Source of the DNA: an uncultured Clostridia bacterium
GTDB taxonomy: Bacteria > Bacillota > Clostridia > TANB77 > UBA1234
Assembly (NCBI GenBank): GCA_934132775.1
Contig: CAKPAA010000007.1
Span: 1-64,000 of the forward strand
Direction of reading: 5' to 3'
DNA: 64,000 nt
Within the stretch, counting starts at the first letter, position 1, and each line of letters begins with the position of its first letter. Positions 34,354 to 43,420 of the stretch are shown piece by piece. The translations under genes and the position numbers were made by a program. The notes under the pieces are model-generated. The model saw nothing but the letters and a program-made list of their open reading frames with translations. It ran no database searches and had not been told where the DNA came from.

Positions 34354-36798
34354 TTATCTTTCATCTTTGTCGTTGTCTTGTTTATGTGCCTTCTCGTAAA
34401 TATCTTTATATTGCTGTCTTACATACTTTCTTCCATCTTTGATTTCGTGTCCGTCTTTTTTTACATCAAACGTGCTATCTTTTATTCTTCTTGTTGGCTT
34501 AGGTTGCTCTGGTCTTACATATGAACGAGTCTTTTTTGGTGAATCTATCACTAATTTTTCTTGATTTTGAGAGTTTTCAATTGTTCTTGGCTTAAAGTTT
34601 ACACTAAATTTGCCATTTTCATCAAAAACACATTCAAAAGTTGGTATGTATGGTTTTTTATTCATCTTTTCCAATTCTGTCTCCTCGTACTTCTGCAACT
34701 TAGCATATCCAAATGTTGTTTTTCCTGTTGTTACTAATCTCGCATCACAACTATGTTTGTATGGACCATATGGAGATTTTAATGCGTTGCATACATCTTG
34801 TGCTGTTAATGCTGAATCTAATGCAATTGCCATTTTAAATTGATTTTCTGGTATTGTTGGATCATCCCAAGTTCTTATTGCATCACTGCTTAAATCTAAT
34901 TTTCCATCTAGTTCATCTCTAGTTTTAGTTTTAAATCTTCCCCAAACTCTCTTTGCTGGATTTGATGACATCATTCTTGTAAAGTCTGTATCTTTTCCGC
35001 CATTTTCTTTTTTCATTTCTTTGCATAGTTTCTTTAATCCATCTTCGCCATACATCTCTAGCATTTTTCCTCTTAAATTCCCAATAGCTTTGTCTAATGC
35101 TTTTGATGGATTTTTAATGTATGAATCAATATCTTTTTCTTTACGAATTAGCTTATCGCCTCTCTTCTCAAAGAAACTTAATTTTCCATCTTTCACATAC
35201 ATTTTATTTTCATTTTCAAGTAAAAACATATCTATGTCTTTTGGCATTGAAATACTTTCGCAATCCAATTCAGTAGATTTACTTTTCTCTTCTTTTTGAC
35301 CAAATAATCTTTCAAAGAAACTAGGTTTCTCTTTAGCTGGTAATTTTGTTTCTTCCTTTTTCTGCTGTGTTGAAGTTTCAGGTGTTTTGTTACTATTATC
35401 CTGAGTTAAAACTGACTTAGCATCACTTAGCTTACTTGGTTGTCCCTTACCATCATTCTTTGGCAAATCTGATGGCTTAGTTTTGTTATTACTTGCTGGC
35501 TGATCATTTTTACTTTTATCTTTATCATTTGCAGACTGGTTCTTTCCATCTTTATCTTTCCTTGCCTCTGTCTGATTCTTTTGATCTTTATTAGTGTTCA
35601 TTGTTTGATTAGTCGCTTTATCACTATTTTTATCTTGATTTGCGTCTTTTACCGTCTTTTCTGCATTTTGCCAAGAAGCCTCATTTTTACGATATTTTAG
35701 ATGTTTTTCTTTTTCTCTTTCAACAGCTTTTCTTACGTCTGTCTCTCTCTTTTCCATTTTGTATTTTGAATGTATTCCATCTCTTTCTGCTTCAAACACA
35801 CTTTTTCTACGTTCTATATCCTCTTGCTTTCTCTGAAGTGTTGATCTATAATTCTTTAAATTTTGTAAGTTACCATTTAATGTATCAACGTCTATTTTTA
35901 TTGCATTAGGGACATCTTTATTGAAATTTTCTCCAATTTCAAAAGCCGACTTACTCAAAGAAAATTTCTGTTCTATATCTTTATTATTTTCTAATAAATC
36001 CAATAATTCAGAAGTTAGTCTATCAAATTCATCAGGATCGTACCCAGGTTCATAAACTCTTGTTCCGTCAGCTGCTATATGAAAATGGTTACTAAATTCT
36101 TGATATCTAGCATACTTTTCGTTAATCTGTCTTACTAATTCTTCGGCTCTATCTATGTCATCTATATCTTCCTTATTTTCTTTATATTCATCATCAAATT
36201 GCTTTATGTATTCTTCCAACTCATTTAATCTATTTTGGTCAAAGTTCAAAGTTTCTTCGGACACAATTCCCCTTGCTCTATTTAATTTTTCACCAGCTAA
36301 TTTCAATGCCTTTGCAACATCTTCGTATTTATCTCCTGTCTTATATCTATCTTCTAAGGTTACTTCAATATTATCTAATCTACGCACTAACATTCTTCTT
36401 TTATCTTCTGATAAATTGGGTTGAGATAGCTCTTGCATAATTTCGTCTATCTCTCTTAGCTTTTGCGTAAGCTCTAATATTTCCTGAGATGCTTCGCTTA
36501 TTTCTTTTCTATATTGTTTTTCACTTTCCAAAATAGCCCTAGCATCCTCTAATCTATTAAACGCCTCTCCTGCTTTAATTTGTTCTTGTCTAAGTGTATC
36601 CTCATTTTTCAATATTTCTGCATCAAGTTCTGATATTGCAGCATTATCCCCTTTTCCTATAGCATCTACCTTCTTATTCTTTAATCTTCTAGTCATTATT
36701 GCCCTGTTTACAACAGCTTCAAACTGCATATTATAATTTTTTTCTAGTCTTTCAATATTTTGTTCTAACTCGTTGATTAACTTACTTAATTCATCCAT
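34354..36798 (-). CDS. Large cytoplasmic coiled-coil protein of unknown function (814 aa)
   Basis: I do not recognise this protein. It has no signal peptide or membrane helix. Residues 1-250 and about 290-385 are predicted long helices with heptad-like Leu/Ile spacing (coiled coils). About 385-505 is a disordered Lys/Asn/Asp/Gln/Ser-rich linker. A compact C-terminal domain (about 525-740) contains aromatic and hydrophobic motifs such as PSFFERLFGQ at its entry, RVWGRFKTK, QFKMAIALDSALTAQDVCNAL and TTGKTTFGYAKL. The tail is basic. The architecture suggests a scaffold or DNA/envelope-associated protein, but this is inference. It is monocistronic, directly upstream of nothing obvious, with a terminator. 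Confidence 0.7.
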   Translation of the reverse strand: MDELSKLINELEQNIERLEKNYNMQFEAVVNRAIMTRRLKNKKVDAIGKGDNAAISELDAEILKNEDTLRQEQIKAGEAFNRLEDARAILESEKQYRKEISEASQEILELTQKLREIDEIMQELSQPNLSEDKRRMLVRRLDNIEVTLEDRYKTGDKYEDVAKALKLAGEKLNRARGIVSEETLNFDQNRLNELEEYIKQFDDEYKENKEDIDDIDRAEELVRQINEKYARYQEFSNHFHIAADGTRVYEPGYDPDEFDRLTSELLDLLENNKDIEQKFSLSKSAFEIGENFNKDVPNAIKIDVDTLNGNLQNLKNYRSTLQRKQEDIERRKSVFEAERDGIHSKYKMEKRETDVRKAVEREKEKHLKYRKNEASWQNAEKTVKDANQDKNSDKATNQTMNTNKDQKNQTEARKDKDGKNQSANDKDKSKNDQPASNNKTKPSDLPKNDGKGQPSKLSDAKSVLTQDNSNKTPETSTQQKKEETKLPAKEKPSFFERLFGQKEEKSKSTELDCESISMPKDIDMFLLENENKMYVKDGKLSFFEKRGDKLIRKEKDIDSYIKNPSKALDKAIGNLRGKMLEMYGEDGLKKLCKEMKKENGGKDTDFTRMMSSNPAKRVWGRFKTKTRDELDGKLDLSSDAIRTWDDPTIPENQFKMAIALDSALTAQDVCNALKSPYGPYKHSCDARLVTTGKTTFGYAKLQKYEETELEKMNKKPYIPTFECVFDENGKFSVNFKPRTIENSQNQEKLVIDSPKKTRSYVRPEQPKPTRRIKDSTFDVKKDGHEIKDGRKYVRQQYKDIYEKAHKQDNDKDER

Positions 36799-36933
36799 AT
36801 TTTATCCCCCTTAAACAAAACTACATATATATTATATCACATGTTTACATAATTATCTAGCTTTGCTTACAATTTCTTTTGTTTTTTAATAGCTTTTATG
36901 GCTAATTTATATAATTTTCATATTAAATAACAA

Positions 36934-36982
36934 GAATAACCCTTGAAAATCTCACAAAGTATTTAAGATTTTCAAAGGTTAC
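36934..36982 (-). terminator. Hairpin terminator after the 46-aa gene
   Basis: Stem AACCtTTGAAAATCT/AGATTTTCAAgGGTT on the minus strand with a 13-base loop; the T-tract is interrupted (TTATTCTTG). Confidence 0.65.
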
Positions 36983-36987
36983 TTGCT

Positions 36988-37128
36988 CTATCCTTCTACT
37001 ATTTCATCTATTTTATCTAATAAATTTCCCAACTTTTCCAAATCTTCATCAGATAAACTAGCTAAATTTTCTGGTGTCATTAACTCTACCAAATTGTCTA
37101 GTTTATCTACAACCTCATCTTCGTTCAT
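36988..37128 (-). CDS. Small acidic protein of unknown function (46 aa)
   Basis: A short frame encoding a highly acidic, helical peptide that begins MNEDEVVDKLDNLVEL. It has a strong GGGAGG site 7-8 bases before the ATG and a hairpin terminator after the stop, which support translation. It lies 38 bases after the spo0E-like gene and is probably co-transcribed with it. No family is recognised. Confidence 0.6.
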   Translation of the reverse strand: MNEDEVVDKLDNLVELMTPENLASLSDEDLEKLGNLLDKIDEIVEG

Positions 37129-37165
37129 CGTTAGTTCCTCCCTTTTTTCTTTCGTTTGCAAAGGT

Positions 37166-37309
37166 TTATCTCACAGCTTCTTTCTCGTAATATTGTACAA
37201 TATATTTGTCTAGTTCGATGCTTACTTTGTATATTTCTTCGTATGGGGCATTGTTTTTTACTAATCTGTTAAGTTTTTTTCTTAATAACTCTATTTTTTC
37301 ATTTAGCAT
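37166..37309 (-). CDS. Spo0E-like aspartyl-phosphate phosphatase
   Basis: A 47-residue protein with the Spo0E signature: an N-terminal helix (IELLRKKLNRLV), a short loop, and a second helix with S-I-E-L-D followed by IVQYY. In the family the SxxxD motif dephosphorylates Spo0A~P (or related response regulators) and delays sporulation. AGGAGG precedes the ATG at good distance. It is followed by the 46-aa acidic gene. The exact target is inferred from the family. Confidence 0.85.
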   Translation of the reverse strand: MLNEKIELLRKKLNRLVKNNAPYEEIYKVSIELDKYIVQYYEKEAVR

Positions 37310-37366
37310 AAAAATTCCTCCTCATCTTTTTCCTTAAATCCACTTTACAGTAAAAAAACACAAATG

Positions 37367-38257
37367 TCAACTACCTATTTCATTATTTCGTCGACCTTTT
37401 CTTTTGATATAATATATAATTCCAAAAAATATGACAAATATCAAGCTTAAAAGCTGAGATATTCTAAAATTTGCAAACATCAATGAATCTGTTCTTAGTC
37501 CCTCAACGCAAAACCTTATCGTTCCATAGATTATCATATAAAGATAAAAAATTTGTCCGTCGAACTTTTTATTTTTTGACAAATTCACTAAAAATATAAA
37601 GCCTAAAAATGTCAAAATTGATTCGTATAAAAATGTCGGATGCACGTAAATGTAGTCATTTAACTGCGAATTATAAACTCCCATTTTCCACGGTAAATTT
37701 GTTTCATATCCGTAGGCTTCCCTATTTACAAAATTTCCCCATCTTCCGATAGATTGCACCAATAAAAGATATGGAACGAGTAAATCTGCTAATTTTAAAA
37801 ATTTAATATTTCTTTTTTTACAAAAATACAAAGCGTATAGTATTGCTCCTATTATTCCGCCATATATAGCAATTCCGCCATTCCATATCATAAATATTTC
37901 CGCAGGATTTTTTATATAATAATCTAGTCTAAATAGTACATAATACATCCTAGCACATATGAAGCCAATTATTATAGCACAAACCAGATAGTCAATTACG
38001 GTATCAAAAGTTATTCCGCTTTCTTTTGGTAATCTAGAACTGCTCCCTATTTTCCCTTTGTTTGGCTTGTCTTTAAGGCTTTGAACATTAAATTTTACAA
38101 ACTTAATTCCGTTAAGTTTTTTATACAACAAAGCCAAGGCTAAACATATTCCTGCCACTATTATTATTCCATACCAATAGACATTTATCTTTCCAATCGA
38201 AAAAGCAATTGGATTTATAAATATTTCTCTTCCCCAAAATATTATTGGCTTCATCAT
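37367..38257 (-). CDS. lgt: Prolipoprotein diacylglyceryl transferase
   Basis: Lgt attaches diacylglycerol to the lipobox Cys of prolipoproteins. The 296-aa polytopic protein shows the catalytic HGG-equivalent region (IWNGGIAIYGGIIGA), the Lgt signature GRWGNFVNREAYG near 181-193 and YVHPTFLYES. A basic cytoplasmic loop of about 35 residues follows the second helix. GAGGAG precedes tandem ATG codons. Likely monocistronic. Confidence 0.95.
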   Translation of the reverse strand: MMKPIIFWGREIFINPIAFSIGKINVYWYGIIIVAGICLALALLYKKLNGIKFVKFNVQSLKDKPNKGKIGSSSRLPKESGITFDTVIDYLVCAIIIGFICARMYYVLFRLDYYIKNPAEIFMIWNGGIAIYGGIIGAILYALYFCKKRNIKFLKLADLLVPYLLLVQSIGRWGNFVNREAYGYETNLPWKMGVYNSQLNDYIYVHPTFLYESILTFLGFIFLVNLSKNKKFDGQIFYLYMIIYGTIRFCVEGLRTDSLMFANFRISQLLSLIFVIFFGIIYYIKRKGRRNNEIGS

Positions 38258-38420
38258 CTAGTGCTCCTCTTTTTTATTATAATTAAGTTGTCATTTTATT
38301 TTAGTAACAAGTAATCTAAAATTGTATTTGCACAATTTTACTTAGTTTAAAATTACATATCTATAATTTTTAATCACAATTACTCTTTTATAAGTTTAGC
38401 CATTGCATAGCTTTAATTTC

Positions 38421-39737
38421 TTATTGTAAAGGGTTTATTATTGATACAGCCTCTTTTTCAAAATCAAAATGATTTTTTAAAACTTCTTCTGCATATTCCT
38501 TTGAAATTTCTTTATACGCTCTAGCATACATTGCAGAATTAACGCCTCTAAAGAAATCTGATATAAACATATTAGCAATTGTGCTAACATCTTCAAAACT
38601 TCTTACAAAGCTTCCGTATAAAGATTTTTTGGTTCTTTCAAACTCTTCTTCATCAATACCATTTTTCTTTAATTCTTCTATTTTTTCGTTAATTCTTGAA
38701 ATAACCGCATCTGCATCTTTTGATTCACCCGAAATTGCACTATATGCATAATCTTCTTCCATTGAAAAATCGTAAGATAACTCTTTTGTTAATAAAGACT
38801 CATTATATAACTTTTCATATAACTCAGTGCTGTTTCCAGCAATAAGTTCAAGTAATATTTGAATTGTAACATTATATTTTATTGCATCATTTATGTCAGT
38901 TGGAAGCCCTGCTTTAAACTTATCTCCGTTAGCATACTCTTTTATTGCGTAGTTATCTTTAAAGCCAAACATAAACATTGGAACACTTATATCCATTTTT
39001 TTCTCAGCATTCTTCTTATTTAAAGTTTCTTTTTCATCTCCATAAAATCTATCTATTTCAGAAAATACTTTTTGCTCCTTTGTATCGTTTCTAATTATAT
39101 CCATAACTTCGGCTACATCAACATCGCCTGCCACACAAAGTATCATATTAGATGGATCATAAAAGGTATTGTAACATCTATACAAAGTTTCAGGTGTTAT
39201 TTCAGCAATACTCTCAATTGTTCCAGCAATATCTTTTGTTATTGCGTGTTTTCCATATAAACAGTTTAAAAAGCCAAAGAATAATTGCCAACTTGGATCA
39301 TCATCATACATTTGAATTTCTTGACCTATTATTCCTTTTTCTTTCTCAACATTCTCATCTGTTAAATAAGGATTTTGCACAAATTGTATAAGTGCCTTTA
39401 AAACTTCTTCAAAATTATTTGTACATTCAAACAAATAAGATGTGTGATTGAAACTAGTGTAAGCATTAGGATTTGCTCCCATCTTAGTAAGCCTATCTAG
39501 TGCGTTAACACCATCTTCTTGCTCAAATAATTTGTGTTCCAAGAAATGAGCAACACCATCAGGAACAATCACTGCCTTTGTTTCATTTGCTGTTTTAAAT
39601 TCGTAATTTATTGAACCAAAATGAGTTGCATATGCAGCATATTTTTTAGTTCCACCTTTTTTAGGAATAATAATAACTTGCAAGCCATTAGGCAATTTCT
39701 CTGTATATATTTTTTCATTCAAACATTCGTAAATCAT
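38421..39737 (-). CDS. M16 family zinc peptidase (active, YmfH-like)
   Basis: M16 (pitrilysin-like) peptidase with the inverted zinc motif HFLEH (near residues 65-69) followed by the downstream Glu of the EKEKGIIGQEI segment. The length of 438 aa is that of the single-chain bacterial M16B proteins. It lies 14 bases after a paralogue without the zinc motif; the pair should form the usual active/inactive heterodimer. Likely substrates are peptides, but none is indicated by the sequence. Confidence 0.9.
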   Translation of the reverse strand: MIYECLNEKIYTEKLPNGLQVIIIPKKGGTKKYAAYATHFGSINYEFKTANETKAVIVPDGVAHFLEHKLFEQEDGVNALDRLTKMGANPNAYTSFNHTSYLFECTNNFEEVLKALIQFVQNPYLTDENVEKEKGIIGQEIQMYDDDPSWQLFFGFLNCLYGKHAITKDIAGTIESIAEITPETLYRCYNTFYDPSNMILCVAGDVDVAEVMDIIRNDTKEQKVFSEIDRFYGDEKETLNKKNAEKKMDISVPMFMFGFKDNYAIKEYANGDKFKAGLPTDINDAIKYNVTIQILLELIAGNSTELYEKLYNESLLTKELSYDFSMEEDYAYSAISGESKDADAVISRINEKIEELKKNGIDEEEFERTKKSLYGSFVRSFEDVSTIANMFISDFFRGVNSAMYARAYKEISKEYAEEVLKNHFDFEKEAVSIINPLQ

Positions 39738-39751
39738 CTTTTCACCTCACA

Positions 39752-41014
39752 TTATTTCGTTAAATAGTAGTTAACAACAGGACGAAGTTTATTTGCAACT
39801 TCAACGATATCCTTTTTGGTAACTTTTTTAATATTTTCTATCATCTCTTCTATTGTATCATTTATTCCAAGCACAAATTGACTTATACTAAGTTCAATCA
39901 TTGTCATCTCATCATCTAAACAAGAAGTAAAAATATTTTCTAAGAACACTTTTGCATCTCTAACATCCTCATCTGTAAAGTTTCCTTTTTTCATATCTTC
40001 TACTTGAATTTTTATAAGTTCCAAAGCTTTGTCATATTTATCTAACTCTATTCCAGCAGTAACCAAAAGCACGCCTTTATGTTTTAAATACGTTGACCTA
40101 GTAGTGTAGGCTAAGCTTGCCTTTTCTCTTACATTTTGGAATAGTTTTGAATTTGAAGAGCCACCTAATATAGCATTATACATAGTCATTTTATAGAAAT
40201 TTTCAGGTGTCAATTCAATATCTACATCATAGCCAAGAACTAACTTACCTTGTGTAACTTCCATATTATCAACAACTTTAACTTCTTCATCACTAAGCTT
40301 GCTCTTTTTAGTTCTAATAATTTTCTTTTCTGTAAAATCAGACTTTCCAAATTTGCCATAGAAAAATCCTTTTATCTTTTCTATGTTAACATCTCCAGCT
40401 ATATAAAAATGCTTTTCACTTTCAGACAATACTTTTATATATTGCTCATAAAGATTTTCAGCATCAATCCCATCTAAATCTTCTTCTCTACCATATTTAA
40501 AAATTCCATATGCATCATCTTTAAACATAGTTTCTAAGGCCCTAAAATTAGCGTATGCAGCCTTATTATTTATCTTACTTTTTATAAGCTCACGTAAAGT
40601 CTCTTTTTCTTGTGCAACATATTCTTCATCAAAAATACCATCAACTGTTTTAGGCGAATATATAACATCATATAAGAAATTCAAGCTTTCTAAGAACAAT
40701 TCTTCATTCTCCAAAGCATATTTATTATCTATGCAAGAAATATAAAATTGCATTGCCTGCTTATCTCCTATTTTATCAGTGCTTGCGTCAAATAAAGCAC
40801 CATACATATCATTCATTTTCATAGCAATGTCTTTCATTGTTTGAAGTTTCGAAGTACCTCTTCTTAAAACTGCTGGAATTAAAGCATTTTTTGTTATTTC
40901 ATCTTTTTCTAAATCTGTAAGTAAAAATGCTGCTATTATATTTGATTTGAATTTATCTGTTTTCAATATGTGTATAAAAACCTTTTCGCTTATTCTAATA
41001 ATTTCTTCTTTCAT
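39752..41014 (-). CDS. M16-like protein without zinc motif (YmfF-like)
   Basis: A 420-residue M16 homologue in which the HxxEH motif is absent (the equivalent region reads NALIPAVLRRGTSKLQ), while the C-terminal SYTTRSTY-like segment (SLAYTTRSTYLKHKG) is kept. Such partners complete the chamber of the active M16 subunit encoded next to it. I start at 41014 because AGGAGG lies just upstream; the frame extends 32 codons further without a ribosome-binding site. Confidence 0.88.
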   Translation of the reverse strand: MKEEIIRISEKVFIHILKTDKFKSNIIAAFLLTDLEKDEITKNALIPAVLRRGTSKLQTMKDIAMKMNDMYGALFDASTDKIGDKQAMQFYISCIDNKYALENEELFLESLNFLYDVIYSPKTVDGIFDEEYVAQEKETLRELIKSKINNKAAYANFRALETMFKDDAYGIFKYGREEDLDGIDAENLYEQYIKVLSESEKHFYIAGDVNIEKIKGFFYGKFGKSDFTEKKIIRTKKSKLSDEEVKVVDNMEVTQGKLVLGYDVDIELTPENFYKMTMYNAILGGSSNSKLFQNVREKASLAYTTRSTYLKHKGVLLVTAGIELDKYDKALELIKIQVEDMKKGNFTDEDVRDAKVFLENIFTSCLDDEMTMIELSISQFVLGINDTIEEMIENIKKVTKKDIVEVANKLRPVVNYYLTK

Positions 41015-41092
41015 ATTTTGCCTCCTTTTTCTCTCAATTAGTATATCGCAAGTGAAGTGTTTTATGCAATGAAAAATTATGGTTTTAAGGGC

Positions 41093-41120
41093 AAAAAAAT
41101 AGCTACCCAAAAGGGTAGCT
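41093..41120 (-). terminator. Terminator of the major pilin gene
   Basis: Stem AGCTACCC-TTTT-GGGTAGCT followed by seven T on the minus strand. Confidence 0.95.
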
Positions 41121-41133
41121 TGTATTTTTTAGA

Positions 41134-41757
41134 TTAGTATGTTAATCCAGCATTTGTTGCAGAATTGTCAAGAGGTCCATTTACTGAACTTACAAGAACT
41201 ACAGGAGTTGTAATATTTGGGAAAGTAATACTTGATGTATCTCCTGTCAAAGCTGCATAAGTAGTTTTATCTATAGCTAATGTATCATTTAGATAATACT
41301 TATCTTCATATTTGTATGGAGGCCATACGAATACTTGACCATCATAAGTTACAGCATACTTAACTTCATAATTTGAAGCTGCTGGTGTATTAACTTTGAT
41401 TGTTGGTAATTTAATACCAATTGATTTTTCTGCTTTTGCTCCATCAATTATTGTGTATTGTGTTAATTGAGCTATTGGTGTAATGTCTCCACTTTGAGTT
41501 CCATCTTTACCTTCAGCTATTGTCTTGTAAGATTGTGCATCTGTAATTTCATTACCAATTGCTGCTTGATCACCTTTGAATTCTGTTGCAGATTTTTTGA
41601 AAGCATCTCTAACTTCACCAATGTTTGATACAAACTTAGAATAGTTTGCCTTTTCAATTGTTGATGTTGAAGAGTTGAATGCGATTGCTGCTAAGATAAT
41701 TACAACGATAATTGTAATTACAAGTGCTATTAAAGAAACACCTTTTTGATTTTTCAT
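41134..41757 (-). CDS. Type IV pilin-like major subunit
   Basis: A short leader ends in QKG, followed by VSLIALVITIIVVIILAAIAF, the class III signal cleaved and methylated by prepilin peptidase; position +5 is Ala, not the usual Glu. The 207-residue protein continues with the alpha-1 helix (to about 60) and a head with IGIKLPTIKVNT and VFVWPPYKYEDKYYLND. The same two blocks occur in the long pilin at 58.5-60 kb. Its strong ribosome-binding site, separate promoter and strong terminator suggest high expression as the major subunit of the adjacent pilus machinery. Confidence 0.9.
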   Translation of the reverse strand: MKNQKGVSLIALVITIIVVIILAAIAFNSSTSTIEKANYSKFVSNIGEVRDAFKKSATEFKGDQAAIGNEITDAQSYKTIAEGKDGTQSGDITPIAQLTQYTIIDGAKAEKSIGIKLPTIKVNTPAASNYEVKYAVTYDGQVFVWPPYKYEDKYYLNDTLAIDKTTYAALTGDTSSITFPNITTPVVLVSSVNGPLDNSATNAGLTY

Positions 41758-41786
41758 AATAAATTTCCTCCTTTTATTTTTGCTTT

Positions 41787-41883
41787 TCTAGAGTATGCTT
41801 AAAATTACTCTAGACTTCTTTGTTAGTCTTAAAAGCTCTTACTACTCTAGACTAGCAAAATAATGATTTACGTTTTTTGTCAA
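41787..41883 (-). promoter_or_regulatory. Pilin promoter and leader with repeated TCTAGAGTA boxes
   Basis: A TTGACA at 41878-41883 with TATTTT (15-base spacer) is a candidate promoter. Downstream, three 9-mers occur: TCTAGAGTA twice in direct orientation and once inverted (41843-41851, 41806-41814, 41787-41795), the last two forming a 9-bp hairpin in the leader. This could be a regulator site or an RNA-stabilising element. Confidence 0.55.
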
Positions 41884-42014
41884 TACTCGCACAATATCGA
41901 CTAAAAAACTTATTAAATCCTTTTACAACTTTGATTATAACCAATCGGTTTTAATATTGCAATAGTTATGTTCATTAAATTATTGTTACAAACTTGTTAC
42001 AGTTTTGTAACATA

Positions 42015-43382
42015 TTATAGGTATGCATCGAACAAGAATGAACCCATGTATACTTCCATAATTGGTTTTAATACTAATATTACGAATGCTATCATAACTA
42101 TACCCATGATAGACATACTTATTTGTGGTAATATCTTTATTGTTCTTTCTATTGTTATGTTTATTTCATCTTCCATGTACTCAACAATTTTGTTTATCAT
42201 ATCGGTTATATCTGTTTCCATACCTATTCTAAGCATCTCTAATGCCATTCTTGGCATATTAGGCAAAGTTTCAAATGGTTCAACCCATGAATCACCTTGC
42301 TGTAAATTATCTGTCGCTGATTCAATAACAGATAAAACCACGTAGTTACTTACTGTTCCTTTACTTACTTCAAGAGCGTCTTGCAATTTAGCATTGTTAG
42401 CTAAGTTTAATTGCATAGCTTCAAAAAACTTCTGTAATTGAAGTCTTAATATAAGTCCTCCAAATACAGGCAATTTTAATTTAAACATATCCCATTGATA
42501 CTTTCCATGAATAGTAGACTTCCAAAGAATAAATGCTGTTACCAAGCCCGCTACCACTGCAACACCAATATACCAATATTTTATTACAAGCTTTATAAAA
42601 TTTGACGCAGCCATAGTTGCTGCTGGAATTTGGTTTGTTAATCCCATGCTAGCATATAGGTCTTCCAATATTGGCACACCAACCATAATACCTACAACTG
42701 TTCCAACTAGCATAAGCACTGCTTGTAGTAAAGGTCCAACTAAAGCTTTTTTCAATGCTTTTGTTCTTTTTGTACTTGTTTCTAAGTAATTCATTGCTTG
42801 AAACAACGCATTTGTAAGTGAACCTGAAAGTTCACCAACCTTGATTGTCTCAATATAAATATCTGGGAATATTTTATTGTAATATTCTAGTGTAGAATAT
42901 ATATATTCACCAGCTTCAACACCGTTTAGAATATCTTCAATAACACTTCTCATAGCTGGGTTATCTGTATTTTCTAATAATGTTGCCAATGCTCTTATGT
43001 TAGTAAAATTTGCCCTTTTTAACAAGTATAAACTCTGTGTAAATGAAAAAACATCCTTTTTAGTTACTCTATATAAAAATGATAAATCGAGTTCAAATGG
43101 AAGTTCTATTTCCATCTGCAAACCAGTTTTCTCTTTCTTTTTCTGATTTTCTATCATTTTTTGCTTTGCATATTTACTAACGGATGCACTTGAAGAGGTT
43201 ATCGCATTCCTTTTTGCTTTCTTGTTGCTAAGTCCACCTAGTGCTTTACTTTGTTGAACTGATACAGGTTGTAGTCCATTATTTTTTAGTCTTTCCAAAA
43301 CACTTTCACGTGATTCATCATCTATGGTGCCATTAACAACTTTACCATTTGACAGAACTGCTCTATATCTGAATTTAGCCAT
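42015..43382 (-). CDS. pilC: Type IV pilus inner-membrane platform protein PilC
   Basis: Type II secretion F-domain protein. It has an N-terminal FRYRAVLSNGKVVNGT domain, a basic stretch (60-90), and two T2SF domains (about 110-235 and 310-440) with three membrane helices and the conserved GVEAGEYIYSTLEYY and GDSWVEPFETLPNMPRMALEML motifs. The 455-aa length is slightly over the usual 400. It sits downstream of pilB by 38 bases in the same operon and anchors the assembly ATPase at the membrane. Confidence 0.93.
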   Translation of the reverse strand: MAKFRYRAVLSNGKVVNGTIDDESRESVLERLKNNGLQPVSVQQSKALGGLSNKKAKRNAITSSSASVSKYAKQKMIENQKKKEKTGLQMEIELPFELDLSFLYRVTKKDVFSFTQSLYLLKRANFTNIRALATLLENTDNPAMRSVIEDILNGVEAGEYIYSTLEYYNKIFPDIYIETIKVGELSGSLTNALFQAMNYLETSTKRTKALKKALVGPLLQAVLMLVGTVVGIMVGVPILEDLYASMGLTNQIPAATMAASNFIKLVIKYWYIGVAVVAGLVTAFILWKSTIHGKYQWDMFKLKLPVFGGLILRLQLQKFFEAMQLNLANNAKLQDALEVSKGTVSNYVVLSVIESATDNLQQGDSWVEPFETLPNMPRMALEMLRIGMETDITDMINKIVEYMEDEINITIERTIKILPQISMSIMGIVMIAFVILVLKPIMEVYMGSFLFDAYL

Positions 43383-43420
43383 TGTTTTCTTCCTTTCTTA
43401 TAAGTAATCTCAGCATAATT

